A DNA stretch of 64,000 nucleotides from contig NC_133530.1 in NCBI RefSeq assembly GCF_048544455.1, positions 16,049,748 through 16,113,747 of the forward strand, written 5' to 3'. Positions 11,759-23,060 of this stretch are shown piece by piece (within the stretch, counting starts at the first letter, position 1; every line of letters begins with the position of its first letter). The stretch is from Silene latifolia (Eukaryota > Streptophyta > Magnoliopsida > Caryophyllales > Caryophyllaceae). The notes beneath the pieces are model-generated. The model was not told the DNA's origin. It did not search any database and saw only the letters and a program-made list of their open reading frames with translations. The position numbers were made by a program, and so were the translations under genes.

Positions 11759-12486
11759 ATAAAGCATCATTTTGGGGTCTTTTGCAGTATATATGCCATT
11801 TACCTGGTTGGAGACGAGAAGGGAATCAGTGCGTACCTTTAAATTTTGCACACCAAGATCAATACATACCTTTAACCCGGCTATCAGGGCTTCATATTCT
11901 GCCTCATTGTTGGTGGCCTCAAATGCACAACTTATAGCCTGTACTATCTTATCCCCCTGTGGTGATTTTAGTACTACACCTAGGCCTCGTGCCCTTGTGT
12001 TGGCTGCTCCATCGACAAATAGGGTCCATTCTAGGTCGTTTGGTCATTTGGTCAGTTTATTTACTTCTTTTATTAGGTCGGGTTCTAGGGTCGGACTAAA
12101 ATCAGCCACAAAATCTGCTAGTGCTTGTGACTTAATTCTTTGTCCTTGGTTCAAACGTTATATTGTATGTGCTTAGCTGGGGTGACCATTTGCACATTCG
12201 TCCAGGACAATTACGGTCTCCTAAGTACAGACTTAATAGGAAGATTTGTTCGACTATTATAGGGTGACTTTCAAAATATGGTCTTAATTTTGTGCAACTC
12301 ATTATTAAAGCTAAAACATATTTTTCTAGTAGGCCATACGATCTCTCGCATCCGTAGACTTTTACTTACATAATAGATGGGTGTCTTGTTGTCGTCTGTT
12401 TCTTTGACCAGGACTGCACTGATAGCAGTTTCTGTGACTGACAGGTATACTGTCAGGGGTTCATCTTTGACCGGTTTAGCCAGCAA
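11759..12486 (-). pseudogene. Nested Tat RNase H region (broken)
   Basis: Translating the minus strand gives the end of the RT-linked RNase H (LTVYLSVTETAISAVLV, PIYYVSKSL). Across frame breaks follows the second RNase H (WTLFVDGAAN, then NNEAEYEALIAGLKV and VRTDSLLVSNQV). A doubled RNase H is typical of the Tat group. The reading frame is interrupted several times and the end is cut at 11759. Confidence 0.82.
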
Positions 12487-12626
12487 GGGGGGAGAGGATA
12501 GATATGTTTTCAGGTCTTCAAAGGCAGCTTTGATGATCGGGGTCCATTGAAAGTCCTTGTTCTTCCTTAGCGAGGTTATAGAATGATTTGCATCTTTCGA
12601 TGATCTTGAGATGAATCTTCAGGCCG

Positions 12627-13290
12627 CTATTCTTCATCGACTTTTGTATGTCTTTGACTGTTTTTGGTGGTTCTAGCTCCAGGATAGCTTTGATCTGCTC
12701 GGGTGGCTTCTATTCCTCTTTTTGTCACCATGTAGCCCAGGAATTTGCCTGCTTTGAGACTCAAGTGGCATTTTTGTGGGTTGAGCTTCATATTGAATTT
12801 TTCCAGTATTTGAAAGGCTATTTCCAGGTCTTTGACGTGGTCTTCTGCCTTTTTTGATTTGACTACCATGTCATCTATATAGACTTCCATGGTGTCTCCT
12901 ATTTGATCTTTGAACATCATGTTGACTAGTCTTTGGTAGGTTGCACCTGCATTTTTAATCAAAGGGCATAGCAAAGTATAACAATATATACCTCTTTCGG
13001 TGATGAAAGTTGTGCTTTCTGGTCTCTTTGGGTGCATTTTTATCCGGTTGAATCATTTGGAGGCATCCATGAATGTCAACATTTCGTGGCCTGCAGTGGC
13101 ATCTACCATTGCATCGATGTGTGGTAGGGAAATGGATCTTTTGGGCGGGCTTTGTTTAAGTCGGTGTAATCTACTGAGACTCTCCATTTGCCATTTTTCT
13201 TTTGGACGACTACCACGTTTGCAAGCCGGTCGGTGGTACATCACTTCCCGATCATTCCCATGTCCAGTAGCTTGTCAACTTCTTGGTTGA
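12627..13290 (-). pseudogene. Nested Tat reverse transcriptase (broken)
   Basis: Two minus-strand frames carry gypsy RT. 13053-13244 has ISLPHIDAMVDATAGHEML and FMDA. 12627-13037 has GIYCYTLLCPLIKNAGATYQ, the active site YIDDMVVKSK and FLGYMVTKRGIEA. Changes such as CPLIKNAG for the usual PFGLKNAG fit a decayed copy. Confidence 0.85.
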
Positions 13291-13619
13291 TAATTTCGTG
13301 CCTTTCTCGTGAGCAAATTTTCTTCTCTTTTCTTTGTCTGAGGCTTAAAGGATTTGTCAATGTTCAACTTATGAGTAATAACATCAACATCTATACCAGT
13401 CATATCAAAATGTGACCAAGCAAAACAAGACATTTTAGTTTTAAGAAAAGTGACCAGATTTGGTCCGATTGAGTCGGGTGCATCGACCCTACAAGTACTT
13501 TCTGTCGGGGAATTGGGTCTAATATGACTTCTCTGTTTCCATCTGTGTTTGTGCTATGTATTCTTCCCCGACAGGTGACTTTAATTGCTATGCAAGGGAC
13601 TTACCTGACTTTGAGGGTT

Positions 13620-14609
13620 TCAAAGCCTGAGTGTAACATTCTTGAGCCGTCCTTTGTTCTCTCTCTCGATGGTGGTTATCCCCATTCTCGTTGGAATTTT
13701 CACGCATTGATGGTATGTTGATGGGATTGCTTTGACATTGTGGATCCATGGTCTGCCCAGGATTACATTATACGAGGATAGGCAATCCATTACTCCAAAT
13801 CTCTCATATGAAGCCACGCCTTCCACATAGGTAGGCAAGCTGATTTCTCCCAGGGTGTTCTTTGTTTCTCCACTGAATCCAACCAGGACGCTGGATTTTT
13901 TGATGATCTTTCCTTCGTCTATCTTCATAGCTTTAAGGACGTCAAGCATCACCAGGTTGATTGAGCTGCCTCCGTCTATCAGGATTCTTGATACTTTGGC
14001 TGTGCCGATTTGCATTGTGATTACCAGGCTGTCATGGTGTAGACCTGATATCCCTTGCAGATCCGAGTCATCAAAGGTAATAGCGGGCAATGACTCGGGC
14101 CTGGAAGGAGGTTGAAGTCTGGATTCCCTGGATATTCTCTTGGCTGCAGAGCTGGTCAGACCACAAATTTCTGATCCTCCATTTATGAATTTGACTTCAT
14201 AGATGGGAGGAGGAGGAGGAGGATCTCTCTTATTTTGTCCTTCATCTTTATTCTTTGGCTGCTGGATTATATCTTTCAAGTAGCCTTTCTTTAGGAGATA
14301 TGCCACTTGTTTCCTGAGCTGAATGCATTCTTCTGTGGTGTGTCCGATGTCCTGATGGAAGTCACACCATCTTGTTGGATCTTTCCTGGGGTTGTCGGAT
14401 TTCTTTGGCCATCTGATTGTATCTCCCAGATTTTCCAGCGTTTGATTAATCTGCAGTATTAATAGAGAAGTTATATTCGGGAATAGTTGGAAGGCTAGAA
14501 AGGTTACCTTTATGCTCTTGTGCCATATTGACTTGGATCGTTCGGGCTGGAATAGGGTCGATCTAGGATTGCCTCCTTTCGGTATGAACTTTTCTGTTGG
14601 TGTGTCCAT
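13620..14609 (-). pseudogene. Nested Tat gag C-terminus and protease
   Basis: This 329-codon frame has the zinc knuckle CDFHQDIGHTTEEC followed by LRKQVAYLLKKGYL, a poly-Pro tract (PPPPPP), the block PAITFDDSDL and a protease with RILIDGGSSINLV and NVILGRPWIH. The protease motif is DGGS rather than the commoner D[ST]G, as in other Tat elements. Confidence 0.85.
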
Positions 14610-15594
14610 AGCCTTGCTTTCCTCCGGATGAGTTTGTCCTGAAGTTAAGATCTTCTTCTAATCTGACATGCTCTAAGGCGATGGATTGGACAGTGGCAAA
14701 GGTTGGACATGCTTTCTTGGTTAGATCTGCATAGATGTCTTTGTCAAGCGGGACTCCTTGTCCGAATGCTTTCTTCTTTGTCTCTTCATCGCATCCGGGA
14801 ATGGCCACCTTTTCTTTGACAAATCGGCCAGGAATTCTTTGAGAGATTCTTGGGAAGTTGTTTTACCCTGAGCAGTTCTTCGGGTCTCTTGGCCATATCT
14901 CTGCTACTTGCGAATTGTTGGTTGAAGGCATTGATCAATTCTGCAAAATTCTTGATACCTCCATTTGGCGATTGATGAACCTTTGTAATCTTTGCTCGGT
15001 CGGGGTTGTGCCAAAGCCTTTGCACATACATACTTGCTCGAGTTCATGGGTATTGAGGCGACCAACATTTTTTGTTTAAATATGGCAACATGATTTTGTG
15101 AATCAGAAGTTCCATCATAAGTTCTCATGGATGGGACGGTAAATTTCTTGGGGAGATCAATTTTTGCAATTTCATCTGCAAAGGGTGAATCCGCAAAGCT
15201 GTCAATTTCTACTTCACCACGTGGTCTGGTACTCGGGTATATTTTCTATTTTGTTGTGGAGTTTTTGGATTTCTTGAAGCATAGCCATCATTATTGCGGC
15301 TTGGTTTTGTTTGTCTCATCATTGGGAATGGTTGGAGTGCGGATAATGTATCCTTCTCCGGGGTTCCAAAATTAGAGAAGTCTATGTTTTTGATGATGGA
15401 TGAGAATGGGGTTCCTGGTTGAATCGGTCTTGGAGCCCGAAGCCTGATTTTCCAATTTCTTCTTCAAGGCTAGACTCGATTCCTTGACCTATTGATTTGC
15501 TTCTTGACTGAGCTGCTTTCTCTTGGATTGTTTCCAATTCCTTGATTTTGGCCAGAGCAGCCGCTAATTGTTGTTCAGCGGTGAGTTCCACCAT
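14563..15594 (-). pseudogene. gag: Nested Tat gag N-terminal pieces
   Basis: Short overlapping minus frames reconstruct the order of a gag. 15382-15594 starts MVELTAEQQLAAALAKIKEL (coiled-coil-like). 14904-15128 has RTYDGTSDSQNHVAIFKQKM. 14786-15031 has FAELINAFNQQFASSRD. 14563-14808 follows. The frames are offset from one another, so gag is no longer translatable. Confidence 0.78.
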
Positions 15595-15655
15595 TTTTGT
15601 GTGTGAATATTAATTGAAAGATAATAAGGAGAATTTTATTGGTTGAAGAACTAGA

Positions 15656-15674
15656 TGCCCCACGGTGGGCGCCA
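15656..15674 (-). promoter_or_regulatory. Primer binding site of the nested Tat element
   Basis: On the minus strand TGGCGCCCACCGTGGGGCA lies two bases from the LTR end. This is a primer-site sequence seen in many plant Tat/Retand-type elements. Confidence 0.8.
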
Positions 15675-15676
15675 AT

Positions 15677-16390
15677 TGTTTTAGCAGGATTTTCCTGAAG
15701 GGATCCGGCTTAGTGATGTAGTGATCAGGGTATCTAGTTCTATAAGATTAGAATAGTGTAAATAAATGATAAAGAAGGAAATGAGTATAAAGAATAATGT
15801 TTTTATTATTTTGATAGATCTGGCACAATATTGTATGAATATCTGAATGCTCAAGAATAAATAGAAAAAGTATAGGTAGATTAACTGATAATGAATGTCT
15901 TTACAATTGTTAAATTCTCCTATTTATAGTTCTATCCTCCCCTAACGTTATAATGAGCAACGTTTATAATCAGCAACCTCTTCCCCAAATTGTAGGAGCT
16001 GTTTGCCGGAATAATAGGGCATGCTTCCTATTAGCTCGCTTGACCCGTTCTCAACTCAACCAATCCTTAGCTTTTTCTCTTCTTTCCGTCCAGATTCATG
16101 GATTAAATAGTTTTAGGTTTGGACTTGGTCTTCCTTGAGAATAGGGCTCGGTTATTTGGCTTATACAATCGCATTTCTTGTTTATCTGCTCAATCCAGGC
16201 TATTTTCTGTAATCCGCCAAGCTATGATATACTGACTGTCAGTCTTCTCTTCCAGGATTTAGCAGACTTCTTGCCATAATATTCTTCACCAGCTAGATAG
16301 TAGTTAGTCTTGTCCGGTCTTCGTCTCAATCAATCAGCTTTATTGAGTCGGACCAGGTTATGGTCAGACCAGGTTAAACTGGGCCTAACA
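15677..16390 (-). repeat. 5' LTR of the nested Tat element
   Basis: 714 bp, beginning TGTTAGGCCC and ending AAAACA on the minus strand, ideal TG...CA ends. No second copy exists in the window. Confidence 0.82.
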
Positions 16391-17757
16391 ACTTCGTCAC
16401 CCATTAAAGCCATAATCGAGAAGCAATCAAATAATCAAGTCCTTGCGGATCCCATATACGAACTTGGGGGCTTCCAAAGTGTAAATATCATAGAAAGTGA
16501 GTTGGCACCCTTATACTATAATCCCTACTCCAACTTGGTGGTCAACCACATTCTCAAAAACCAGGGATACTTCCCTGGAATGCCTTTGAACCCAGTTCGG
16601 AAAAACACCTTCGCGCCATACAAGAAAGGCAACTCATCGAGAATACCACTTGGACTAGGGTACAAACCCACAACAGAAGAAGTTCTCGAAATGCTCGCCC
16701 AAGTCCAAAACCGCAAGTATGTAGGAGTCCAAATGAGGCCATATCTTCCTACCCTCAATGGATACTTCGTTCAAGAAGGAAGTTCGGAACTCTTCCATGG
16801 ATTTCCCGAACCTTGGCATTACCTCAAGAAGAAGTTAGCCGGAATCGAGATCTTTCACGATTGCTACTTCATCCCTCCAGAAACGGTTCCTACCGTCAAA
16901 ACCCGTCAAGCACCTTGCTTAGACGAACAAAGCTGTTAGCCTCTGTTTGGAGAGGACCGATTTGTTAGGGCCGCGCAGATGAGATCATTACTACGATACT
17001 TCAAGACGATCGCTTCAACCCCACCGCATTGATCACAGAAATCGACACCAAGCAGCAGAAAGGGTGGAGAAAATCAATCAAATGGACCAACAATCAAGGA
17101 AGACTCTTCAAGCTCACCACTGGAGAAGGAGAGATGTTCAAAGAAGAACCGAAAGACGACGAATTCGAATCAGAGTCGGAGTCGGAGTCAGAGTCAGAGT
17201 CTAGAGGAGTCATTAGAGAGTCTACTCCTGTCGTCATCCCCACTCCCCTCGTTTCTCCTAGCTTATTTTCGAGTAGTCACAGTAGTTCGGGAAATGCCCC
17301 ATTCATCGTCCCTTTGCCGCCACTATCCTTGGATCAGTTGGCTTCTTTGTTTCAACTTTACTCAAATCTTAATATGAATAAATCAGGTTCTGCTTACTCT
17401 TTGCGTTATCTTGAGTGCAATTCTGTTTATGATGATACTGAGGATGACCAAGACCCAGACTTGACCGAAATACCTCCCTACGTAGCCAAAGAAATACTAC
17501 AGGAAGGGGAAGGGGGACCTGTAATTGAGGACACCGAACCCATCAACGTGGGAACTGGACTAGAACCCAAAGAACTTAGGATAGGGACTACCTTGAGCTC
17601 AACCGAAAGAACCGATTTCATAGACCTCCTAAATGAATTCAAAGACGTTTTCGCTTGGTCCTACAAAGACATGCCAGGGATCGACAGGGATATCGCCGAA
17701 CATAGGATTCCGATTAAGCCAGGTTTCAAACACTGTGAAACGAAGCTTGACGAATGA
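16391..17757 (+). pseudogene. Ogre pol linker between protease and RT
   Basis: After the nested element the Ogre frame resumes (SSPIKAIIEKQSNNQVLADP) and continues to DEQSC at 16939. A second frame from 17029 carries FKLTTGEGEMFKEEP, an ESESESESES run, LTEIPPYVAKEIL and, near its end, FAWSYKDMPGIDRDIAEHRI, the conserved lead-in to RT. Ogre elements have a poorly conserved, sometimes spliced region here. The stop after DEQSC and the stop after CETKLDE (17757) are decay or splice-dependent; I cannot tell which. Confidence 0.75.
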
Positions 17758-18448
17758 GAACAGAGTGGGCTCGAAGATTAAGGAAGAAGTTGACAAACAA
17801 TTCAAAGCCGGGTTCATCAAAGTTTCCGAGTATTCTGACTGGGTAGCTAACATAGTACCCGTGCCCAAAAAGGATGGGAGAATCCGAGTTTGTGTTGACT
17901 TTAGGGATTTGAACAAAGCAAGCCCAAAAGACGACTTCCCTCTACCTCACATCGACATATTGGTAGACAATACTGCAGACCATGCATTACTATCCTTCAT
18001 GGATGGATATGCGGGTTACAACCAAATCAAAATGGCCATGGAAGACATGCATAAGACCGCGTTCGTCACCCAATGGGGAACCTATTGCTATACAGTAATG
18101 CCGTTCGGATTGATCAACGCCGGAGCTACATACCAACGCACCGCGACTACACTCCTACATGACATGATGCATAAAGAAGTCGAGGTATATGTAGACGACA
18201 TGATCGTCAAGTCCAAGGAAAGAGAGGGACATATTGCGAACCTTCGCAAGTTCTTCACAAGGCTACGGAAGTACAATATGAGACTCAACCCTCAAAAGTG
18301 CACATTCGGGGTGACATCTGGCAAACTCCTAGGGTACGTCGTTAGCCAACGAGGCATAGAAATAGATCCTTCCAAAATCAAAGCTCTGATCGAAATGCCA
18401 CAACCTCAAACAGAAAAAGAAGTCAGAGGATTCCTGGGAAAAGTGTAA
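17758..18448 (+). pseudogene. Ogre reverse transcriptase
   Basis: The frame open from 17633 encodes a gypsy RT. It has VPVPKKDGRIRVCVDFRDLN, DDFPLPHIDILVDNT, TAFVTQWGTYCYTVMPFGL, the active site YVDDMIVKSKE and KLLGYVVSQRGIEIDPSKI. It ends in a stop directly after GFLGKV, where the family continues into the connection domain (ISRFIS, readable just downstream at 18457). That stop looks like a point nonsense change. Confidence 0.88.
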
Positions 18449-18478
18449 TACATAAGTCGATTCATATCGAAACTTACG

Positions 18479-19009
18479 ATGATTTGCGAGCCTATCTTCA
18501 AGAAGCTCAAGAAAAAAGACCACACCATGTGGGACGACGACTGTCAAAAGGCATTCGACAGAATCAAGGAGATATTGGCTAAACCACCAGTGCTCATGCC
18601 ACCGCAACGAGATCAACCTCTTGGTTTATATCTCACAGTAACTGAAACTGCCATGGGTGCTATGCTAGCTCAAACTGTAGGAAGTGAAGAAAGAGCTATT
18701 TACTATCTAAGTAAGAAGTTCTTGGAATACGAGTGCAAATATTCACAACTCGAAAAGACATGCCTCGCTCTTGTGTGGGCAACAAAGAAGCTACGTCATT
18801 ACATGCTTAGCTACTCTGTCAAGATATTCTCCAAAATGGATCCAGTCAAATACCTCTTCGAGAAACCCGTTCTCAACGGACGTCTGGCAAGATGGACCAT
18901 GATGCTCTCCGAATTTGACCTCAAATACGTGCCACTGAAAGTAATAAAGGGTCGCGCCGTCGCCGAATTCTTCTTCGAGAAAATCCCATCAACGACGCAC
19001 AAACCATAG
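18479..19009 (+). pseudogene. Ogre RNase H (RT-linked)
   Basis: Same frame group as RT, after a stop. It has CQKAFDRIKEILAKPPVL, LGLYLTVTETAMGAML, IYYLSKKFLEYE and YSQLEKTCLALVWATKKLR, the gypsy RNase H. The block LNGRLARWTMMLSEFDLKY leads into the second RNase H. Confidence 0.85.
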
Positions 19010-19647
19010 ATACTTGGTCATTTCCGACGAGGATATACTTCAAACGATGTAGACTCTTGGGATCTATACTTTGATGGAGCATCAAACCTAAGAGGATTTG
19101 GGATAGGAGTGTTGCTCATTTCTCCCGAAGGTGAGCATACACCGATTCTTTGTCAAACTCGACTTCGAGGTGACAAACAACGCTGCAGAGTATGAAGCTT
19201 GTCTCATTGGACTACAAGCGGCGTAAGTTTAGGTATCAAAAACCTACGAGTGCATGGGGATTCATCATCGATCATCAACCAAGTTACGGGATCTGGAAAA
19301 TCCGAAGTGAAAGCCTTGCACCCTATCAAGCCAGGATAGACCAAGTGGCTCAATTCTTTGATCATGTAACCTACTTACACCTACCTCGAGAGGAAAATCA
19401 ATTTGCAGACGCTCTTGCGAAACTTGCATCCTTGATAAATATGCCAGATTACATGATGGAAATGCCTTTGTGTATCGAACGACGGTCGGAGCCAGCGTAT
19501 GTCCATCAAATTACCGATGAAGAAGAAATCGCACAAGAACCCTGGTTCCAAGCAATCCTAAACTTCAAGCTTAACGGTACCTATCCGCCAGAAATGGACA
19601 AAAGGGGACAACGAGCTATACGCCATCGGCTTCCCAATACATCCTAA
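19010..19647 (+). pseudogene. Ogre second (archaeal-like) RNase H
   Basis: Across frame breaks the plus strand shows WDLYFDGASNLRGFGIGV (about 19060-19115), then TNNAAEYEACLIGLQA near 19170. Further on come FFDHVTYLHLPREENQFADA and LAKLASLINM. This additional RNase H is a hallmark of Tat/Ogre elements. Two or more frameshifts interrupt it. Confidence 0.8.
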
Positions 19648-19658
19648 TGCAAGGATAA

Positions 19659-20789
19659 TTGTACAAAAGAACACCTCTTGGTGTAGTCCTACGTTGCCTT
19701 GATCATTCACAGGCACGAAAAGTAATGGAAGAAGTCCACGACGGAGAATGCGGTCCTCACATGAGTGGGCCTATGATGGCAAAGAAAATCACACGTCTAG
19801 GGTACTATTGGACCACAACGGAATCCGATTGCATCAAATATGTGAGGCATTGCCACAACTGTCAAATCTTCGGGAACGTACAACACGTCCCTCCTTCGTT
19901 GCTCTATACAATGACATCTCCTTGGCCATTCTCCGCATGGGGAATTGATATAATTGGGAAAATAACCCAGCCCGGAACAGGAGGTCCTGTTTCATCCTAG
20001 TAGCGATTGACTACTTCACCAAGTGGGTAGAAGCGGCTTCCTACACCGCTCTTACGGCTAAAAATGTGGCAAAGTTCATACAAAACAACATCATCTGTCG
20101 ATATGGTTGCCCGCATGAGATCATTAGCGATAATGGGTCCCACTTCCAAGCCGAAACCGAACAATTGCTAGCCAAGTACAAGATCAAGCATCATCACTCC
20201 TCGCCCTATCGACCACAGACTAACGGCGCGGTAGAGGCGGCTAACAAAAATGTCGTCACAATCCTCAAGAAAATGACTGACAATTATAGAGATTGGCCAA
20301 GCAAAATACCCTTCGCTTTGTGGGGGTATCGTACATCGTCAGGACGCCCACTTGGGGCTACTCCTTTCTATTTGACCTACGGCATGGAAGCCGTACAACC
20401 AATTGAGCTAGAAATACCATCCTTGCGTATTCTACTAGAAAGTCAAATCCCGGAAGCCGATTGGAAAAGGGATAGATACGAAGAACTCATCCTCTTGGAT
20501 GAACGTAGGCTACGTGCCTTACATAATGTCCAAACATATCAAGCACGTATCAAACGAGCTTTCAACAAAAGAGTTAGGCCAAGAAACATCAAAGAAGGAG
20601 ATTTAGTTCTCAAATCGGTTAGAGCTCTTTTACCTGTCGGCCGAGAGGGAAATTCAAACCTAATTGGGCCGGACCATATCTAGTCAAATCCATACTCCCT
20701 GTGGGGTGCGGTTAGAATCACGGACACTGGATGGAAATGAGTTTTCAAACCCCACAAATCTCGACCAACTGAAACGATACTATGCCTAG
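19659..20789 (+). pseudogene. Ogre integrase
   Basis: The first frame (to 20000) has the HHCC zinc finger (HDGECGPHMSG, then HCHNCQ) and the first catalytic Asp in AWGIDIIGKI. A frameshift follows. The second frame (to 20683) has the other catalytic residues in EIISDNGSHF and TNGAVEAANKN, plus MEAVQPIELEIPSLRIL. A further break near 20680 precedes the C-terminal chromatin-side tail, which ends in YYA and a stop at about 20789. Confidence 0.86.
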
Positions 20790-21325
20790 GGTAGAACAGA
20801 AACGCGCCTCGCGTAAACCCACGTGTCGCTATTGTGGCACTAAATAAACGGCCCCTGGCCTATTTGAATGTCACTATGCTCTTGCATCTTGGCAAACTCG
20901 TCATCCTTATATCATCAAACAAACTGAATTCGCACCTCCAGAGTAAGTAAAGCTCATGCTTGTTTTCTATGTTCATTACAAGCTCTTGCTTCGAACAATT
21001 ATTCTTTTACATTTACTCGAACTACGCGCAAGGGTTTGATTTCGCTTTCTTTAAGTGAATACGTAGGCAATCCTTCACCGGATTCAACCCGCCATTATAT
21101 ATAAAATAAATGTAAATAGAAGGACATTTGCGTCGCATCTGAAATTCGACAAGAATAATTAAAGAAAATGCCAACGGTTTCATAACCATTTAACCTCTTT
21201 TATTTCATTTTCTAATAATAATAGTACGACAAATAATAAAAATAGATAGGCTAGGATTCTAAAAATCCCTCCTTTTTATTACAACAATAATAATAATAAT
21301 CAAATAATAATAACTAAGACTTGGG
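20790..21325 (+). other. Ogre 3' non-coding region after integrase
   Basis: No ORF supported. It ends in short AT-rich microsatellite-like tracts (ATAATAATAAT near 21285-21310) just past the 3' end of the antisense gene. Confidence 0.5.
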
Positions 21326-22126
21326 CTATTCCTCCATCTTTCCCTTGCCCTTGTCGTTCTTGTCATATTTCTTGTCACGACCTCGAGCCGGGCGCTCTTG
21401 CACCACTTCAGACCTAATCACCAACGGTCTTTCTCGAGGCCTGACTCTCCCGTTCTTGTCAACCACCATCTCTGCGGCAGGAGTAGTCTTTGATTTCTTC
21501 GAAGGATGAATGACTTGAAAGCCGGCTTCTTCTTCTCCTTCGGTCAGATGTTTCCCTTTCTCTTTCTCTCCCTCGCGCACCTTGTAATCAACGGGCTCGC
21601 GCCTCCTCAGTCTTTCGCGCTCTTCCGAAGTTGCAGCCTTCCTCCACCTCAGATAAGAGTCCGACACCCACAAGGCATTGGAGGAGAAGCTCAGGAACCA
21701 CATGTTTCTCTGGGCCCATTTCATAGCCCACTCTCTTCGGCTCTCGGTAGTCAACGCCATAGCGATCTCATGGGACGGTGTCAAGCCTAGGGATCATCTG
21801 CTTCAACCCAACTTGCCTCATCAACCTCTCAGGAAAGATGCACACCATAAACTCCAATCCAGGGATGCGCACGGACCTAGTGGGATCTAAAGAAGACACC
21901 CCAGTGACAGACTTGAGGTGCCACCACGGTACAACCCACCTGATCAAAGGGCCGTCATCAGTCTTTAGCTTGTTCTTCCAATAGTCGCAGACCCGGGTGA
22001 AGTCCACCATGTACAGCCGTGTCCTCATCGAAATCATACGAGAATGATAGGAAAGTGCATGAACTGGGGGCTCAAGCAATCGGAGCCGTTCCATGAGCCA
22101 AACCTACCAAGACAGGTATTAGACAC

Positions 22127-22202
<76 letters not shown>

Positions 22203-22860
22203 AGAAAAAAAGAAGGTGTTCTTTTACCTGTAGGATAACGGGACTTCCCAAGAACGGCAGATCGCGGTTGGATTTCCTATTATCCAAACCCAAAATGATC
22301 TCCCCTAAGCACAGACAAGCTGGGCTCCTGCGCAGCTCCATTTGCTCAATAAGGCTCAAAAGGCGAGGATCACCTCTCAAGTCCTCATCAACATGTCCCT
22401 GAAAGACATACACATGCAACAAACAGAAGCCAAATGCTCTCCTTCTAGCAACATAAGAGACAGTAGGGTCGGCCCTGTTGATGAATCGGTCTATAAAATC
22501 CAACATCCGCACGCCTTTCGGGGTAACAAGACGATCTACCTCGAGTCTAGTCAGTCCAAGCAAATCTCTGAACTTACTCTTATACCCTTGAGCAGTAGAA
22601 GGGATGGCAGGTAAGTGTTCGGGGTCCCACCCGCCAATAGCAGCAATTTCCTCTGGAAAAGGACAAATATCACCTCCTGGAAAGGCGAATACATGATAAT
22701 TTGGATCCCAATAATCAAGGCAAGCATCTAAGAACGGTTTCACTACCTTGATGAGTTTCAAACTCAATAAAGACCCAAGATTATAAGCACCCATGTCGTG
22801 CTTTTCCGTGTTCGAAAACTCATTAGTCCATTCCTTCAAGCGAACCTCCAAAGTATTCAT
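21326..22860 (-). CDS. Antisense plant-mobile-domain-like gene 1 of the Ogre element
   Basis: Exon 1 (22228-22860) starts MNTLEVRLKEWTNEFS and contains LDYWDPNYHVFAFPGGDICP and EEIAAIGGWDPEHLPA, resembling the plant mobile domain/DUF7745 proteins carried by many plant transposons. It ends GSPVILQ before a GTAAAAG donor. Exon 2 starts at 22103 (acceptor TTGGTAG) with VWLMERLRLLEPPVHALSYH. The 124-nt intron holds a 72-nt homopolymer. A frameshift lies near 21780, between KQMIPRLD and SHEIAMALTTES; the last part (21326-21784) has WAMKWAQRNMWFLSFSSN and a Lys/Glu/Arg-rich tail. Extra ORFs in antisense between integrase and 3' LTR are known in Tat elements; the molecular role is unknown. Confidence 0.72.
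22104..22227 (-). other. Intron of antisense gene 1 with 72-nt homopolymer
   Basis: Bounded by GT (22227-22226) and AG (22105-22104) on the minus strand. Plus-strand positions 22128-22199 are an uninterrupted A run (T run on the transcribed strand, next to the 3' splice site). The open frame through it is a poly-Phe artefact. Confidence 0.8.
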
Positions 22861-22960
22861 GATGATAATTTTCTCTTGAAAATTTATTTTAGGAGTTTTA
22901 GGAGAAGCGACGAAGAAAAGACGGAAGAATTATATGATTCAAAGCTTCGGCGACGCTTCT

Positions 22961-22967
22961 ATTTATA
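22961..22967 (-). promoter_or_regulatory. TATA box of antisense gene 1
   Basis: The minus strand reads TTAGTATAAATAGAAGCGTC about 100 nt upstream of the ATG at 22860. It is nearly identical to the LTR core promoter TTAGTATAAATAGGAGCC (6758-6775), suggesting shared origin of the two promoters. Confidence 0.62.
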
Positions 22968-23016
22968 CTAATTTGCTGTTTCCAAAATCCGTCAGAACAA
23001 ACCCATCTGGGAACAG

Positions 23017-23060
23017 CGCGGCGCCCTGCGCCTCTTCAAAGGGACGCGGCTCATGTCGCG
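23017..23060. repeat. Degenerate paired hairpin module upstream of antisense gene 1
   Basis: CGCGGCGCCCTGCG followed by CCTCTTC, and CGCGGCTCATGTCGCG followed by CGCCTCTTCC. The pair lies 50-100 bp upstream of the antisense TATA box, like the LTR pair but in opposite relative orientation. Confidence 0.6.

Larger units (their letters stand above)
11759..16390 (-). mobile_element. Nested, 3'-truncated Tat/Retand-like gypsy element
   Basis: In reverse orientation within the Ogre protease/pol region. It keeps its 5' LTR (15677-16390), primer site (15656-15674), gag, protease, RT and RNase H, then ends abruptly at RNase H residues KMMLY. Integrase and 3' LTR are absent, and no matching TSD is seen on the left, so a deletion removed its 3' end. 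The Ogre sequence on both sides reads directly across (VVTIR, then TSSPIKAII), which gives the junctions to within a few bases. Its ORFs carry many frameshifts, so it is older than its host element. Confidence 0.88.

Noticed and set aside
22072-22238. Poly-Lys (plus) and poly-Phe (minus) open frames
   Set aside because: Products of the 72-nt A/T run, which lies in an intron of the antisense gene.
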